DNA of 64,000 bases from Halodesulfovibrio sp. (lineage in GTDB: Bacteria; Desulfobacterota; Desulfovibrionia; Desulfovibrionales; Desulfovibrionaceae), in contig NZ_JAOARI010000002.1 of assembly GCF_025210605.1 (NCBI RefSeq), positions 233,761 through 297,760 of the forward strand. Direction: 5' to 3'. How positions within the stretch are numbered: position 1 is the stretch's first letter; every line of letters starts with the position of its first letter. Positions 62,037 through 64,000 of the stretch are shown here, piece by piece. The notes beneath the pieces were generated by a model. It was not told where the DNA came from and ran no database searches. It saw only the letters and a list, made by a program, of their open reading frames with translations. Made by a program: the position numbers and the translations under genes.

Positions 62037-62092
62037 TGAGCATAGGCTCAAAACAAATCATAACTGGTTGATTTATTTTGAACCTATGCTCA
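62037..62092. repeat. Long inverted repeat upstream of the DUF134 operon
   Basis: Arms of 24 bp (62037-62060 and 62069-62092), 22 of 24 matching, with an 8-bp spacer. Each arm contains a smaller dyad: TGAGC-ATAG-GCTCA on the left and TGAAC-CTAT-GCTCA on the right. On the minus strand the stem is followed by TTTTTT, so it may also serve as terminator for the cyclase gene upstream. Both operator and terminator readings are open. Confidence 0.6.
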
Positions 62093-62254
62093 AAATTTTT
62101 TTGTCTCATTGTCGGGCTGAATCTAATTTAGATACAACTTATAATCGTAGCACTGTCAATTCAAAAAGCGCTTACAGCAAATCCATTTCCATACCTGATA
62201 GAAATAGTAAAAAATAAACAGCCAACACTAACAACACCTAGTTATAGTGACTAG

Positions 62255-63634
62255 TTAGTACCGTATGGCATTTCGACCAGCTTTTTTGGCTTCGTATAGC
62301 TTTACATCCACTCGATGCAATAACGACTTGATAGAATCATCGCTATATTCAACAAGCCCTATGGAAACACTTACGGGCAAGGTTACATCCTCATACACAC
62401 ATGGAGTTTTTTCAATGACTGCATGAAGCTTTCGGGCTGCGGCAACACCGCCACTTATATCAGTCTGTGGGAACAGAACAAGAAACTCGTCACCACCTAT
62501 TCTAAATACAGAGTCATTTCGGCGCACAGTTGACTGCACACAGTTAGCAACATGCTGAAGCAGATGGTCACCAGCCGGATGTCCATACTGGTCATTGACC
62601 TGTTTAAAAAAGTCCAAATCAAGCATGAGAGTTGAAAACTCTTCCTCAACCTCTTTGGCTTGCGAAATGTGATAGTCCAAAGCCTTCATTGCAGCTCGGC
62701 GGTTTCCAATACTCGTTAACTCATCTTTCAATGAAAGTTCAGTTAGCTTCTTATTAAGAAACGTAATTTTACCCTGTTTCGTATTCATGCGGCACTGCTG
62801 GACAAACACCACGCACGAGAACGAGAATGCCAAAAATATAGTGAAAATACGCGCCATGTCATAATATTTATTTTTAATAGGATCATGTCCAAGCAAGAGT
62901 TTCCATGTGCCATTTGGAACCCCTATCTCCATTTCCACAGCATTTTCAGCACGCCATTTTGCTGATGAAAACAATACAGGCGCTATCTTCGCATCAGGAT
63001 TCGCACCTTCTAATTTTATGTATAAGCCTTGCCCCTCAAGCTTGCGAACCCTCGGCGGTAAAATTCTATCAACGGACAGTACTGCTATGGTAAAGCCCCA
63101 AAATTGTTCATTACCATCTACAATTTTGAATATTGGTTTTCTGGCAATGACAGCATATTTGTCATTTTGAATCAGTTTTACAGGTCCAATAAATGTGACT
63201 TTACGACTATGAACTGTCTTTAAGGCTCCATTAGCACGCTTTGCATCGTGCAATAAATCATGTCCAATCGCACCTTCATTACCTCGTAAAGGATGAATTT
63301 TAGAAACAACACCACTTGGAGCAAGCTGAATCGAATCAACTCTAGAATTCATTGTAAAAAGTTGTTCAGCCCACTTTTCAAAGTCATCTATATTATAATT
63401 ATTGGATTTGATAAGTACGTCCAAAGATTCTGTAAGTACAATTCCATATGAGATATTGCGTTGCACTTCCTGACCAATGAGCGCACCAGTATTGAGTAAT
63501 GTATCACGTATTAATGCTTTTTCATGTTCAGCATCACTTCTAATAATAACTTCGACTAAACCTATTGTTATTAAAGTCATACTTAAGCAAAGCAAAGCTG
63601 TACTAATGATATTTATTTTACTATTTTTCTGCAT
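62255..63634 (-). CDS. CHASE-GGDEF diguanylate cyclase
   Basis: 459-residue membrane c-di-GMP synthase. First membrane segment about residues 8-30, then an extracytoplasmic CHASE-type sensor domain (with SGVVSKIHPLRGNEGAIGHDLL), a second membrane segment about residues 255-275, and a C-terminal GGDEF domain with RIGGDEFLVLF intact and a likely I-site lost or changed (the four residues before the catalytic motif differ from RxxD). It should be active. The ATG at 63634 is preferred over TTG at 63652; neither has a strong ribosome site. The ligand is unknown. Confidence 0.9.
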   Translation of the reverse strand: MQKNSKINIISTALLCLSMTLITIGLVEVIIRSDAEHEKALIRDTLLNTGALIGQEVQRNISYGIVLTESLDVLIKSNNYNIDDFEKWAEQLFTMNSRVDSIQLAPSGVVSKIHPLRGNEGAIGHDLLHDAKRANGALKTVHSRKVTFIGPVKLIQNDKYAVIARKPIFKIVDGNEQFWGFTIAVLSVDRILPPRVRKLEGQGLYIKLEGANPDAKIAPVLFSSAKWRAENAVEMEIGVPNGTWKLLLGHDPIKNKYYDMARIFTIFLAFSFSCVVFVQQCRMNTKQGKITFLNKKLTELSLKDELTSIGNRRAAMKALDYHISQAKEVEEEFSTLMLDLDFFKQVNDQYGHPAGDHLLQHVANCVQSTVRRNDSVFRIGGDEFLVLFPQTDISGGVAAARKLHAVIEKTPCVYEDVTLPVSVSIGLVEYSDDSIKSLLHRVDVKLYEAKKAGRNAIRY

Positions 63635-63817
63635 AATATTTAGGCTCTTCAAAACAATATTTCTATATAATTACAAACAACAACGCTCAATATTGTCCTG
63701 ATGGTATGAAAAAAAATGCTCAAAAGAAAATAAGACGTATATACTGTAGTAACTATCATTATTGCAACGTACTTTGTACATAATTTTGCGATAAGAATTC
63801 ACTGCATAGAAATTTTG

Positions 63818-63852
63818 AAAAAAAAAAGTCCTCATACTTTCGTATGAGGACT
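63818..63852 (-). terminator. Terminator of the tRNA unit
   Basis: AGTCCTCATAC / GTATGAGGACT, perfect 11-bp stem with TTTC loop, followed by ten T on the minus strand. Confidence 0.9.
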
Positions 63853-63861
63853 AAATTTACG

Positions 63862-63938
<77 letters not shown>

Positions 63939-63944
63939 GCAGGA

Positions 63945-64000
63945 TGGTGGGCGGTACAAGGCTCGAACTTGTGACCCTCGGCTTGTAAGGCCGATGCTCT
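63945..64000 (-). tRNA. tRNA-Val (anticodon TAC), 5' end outside the window
   Basis: The 3' part is visible: anticodon stem TCGGC / GCCGA with loop CTTACAA (TAC), T-arm ACAAG-TTCGAGC-CTTGT, acceptor ACCGCCC, discriminator A and encoded CCA. The 5' acceptor and D-arm lie beyond position 64000. It is 6 nt upstream of tRNA-Asp, so both are on one transcript. Confidence 0.92.

Overview
The window looks like chromosomal DNA of a moderate-G+C sulfate-reducing bacterium of the Desulfovibrionaceae, most like the marine Halodesulfovibrio/Desulfovibrio group. This placement is inferred from gene content and protein style: paired MinD-type ATPases with internal ferredoxin domains next to NifX-like proteins and a DUF134 regulator, a SelB factor, sigma-54 promoters with an enhancer-binding protein, a c-type haem lipoprotein, and a leuA-leuC-leuD-leuB operon. 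No phage, transposon, CRISPR array or rRNA was seen. The window is compact core chromosome with several unusually informative intergenic regions.

Layout. 1-4.2 kb: haem lipoprotein, then hisS-aspS on the minus strand. 4.2-7 kb: methyltransferase, hotdog thioesterase, Fur/PerR-type regulator. 7-10.2 kb: minus-strand operon DUF4340 - rpoZ - dnaJ - moaC. 10.6-15.4 kb: TtcA-like ATPase, M23 peptidase, glycosyltransferase, and a PlsC-GNAT fusion resembling the ornithine-lipid synthase OlsF. 15.9-21 kb: a nitrogen region with a sigma-54 promoter driving type III glutamine synthetase (glnN), then an unadenylylatable-type glnA, a DUF523 gene, and a second sigma-54 promoter that reads into an apparent non-coding RNA. 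21-31 kb: DinB-like protein, diacylglycerol kinase, Cys-rich small protein, ClC transporter, PAP2 phosphatase, REC-PAS-GGDEF-EAL regulator, PhoU-like/PiT phosphate pair. 30.6-35 kb: selB, yjbQ, a ureohydrolase, a metallophosphoesterase. 35-40 kb: leu biosynthesis operon with a previously unmarked leader peptide. 40-44.3 kb: pssA/psd, HAD protein, DUF523-DUF1722 protein, HU. 44.5-49.7 kb: divergent acyl-CoA synthetase/GNAT (Pat-like) and acs. 49.7-50.7 kb: about 1 kb of structured non-coding sequence. 50.7-55.7 kb: sigma-54 enhancer-binding protein, HDOD protein, type II NADH dehydrogenase. 56-58.5 kb: small proteins and rluA with a detached RluA N-terminal partner. 58.8-62 kb: NifX/MinD/DUF134 cluster. 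62-64 kb: CHASE-GGDEF cyclase and tRNA-Asp/tRNA-Val.

The most interesting items are regulatory. (1) A roughly 420-nt putative non-coding RNA at 20598-21017 has a near-consensus sigma-54 promoter, an upstream array of seven TGCAC elements, a string of hairpins with C-rich (anti-Shine-Dalgarno-like) loops, and a strong terminator. Its promoter shares the pattern TGGCAC-N5-ATGCTTTA with the glnN promoter. (2) A 30-codon leader peptide upstream of leuA has four CTA leucine codons near its end, overlapping a weak terminator-like hairpin. (3) A second structured, C-rich-loop intergenic element lies at 50262-50494. (4) A 24-bp-arm inverted repeat sits in front of the DUF134/MinD/NifX operon. All of these are read directly from sequence; their functions are inference.
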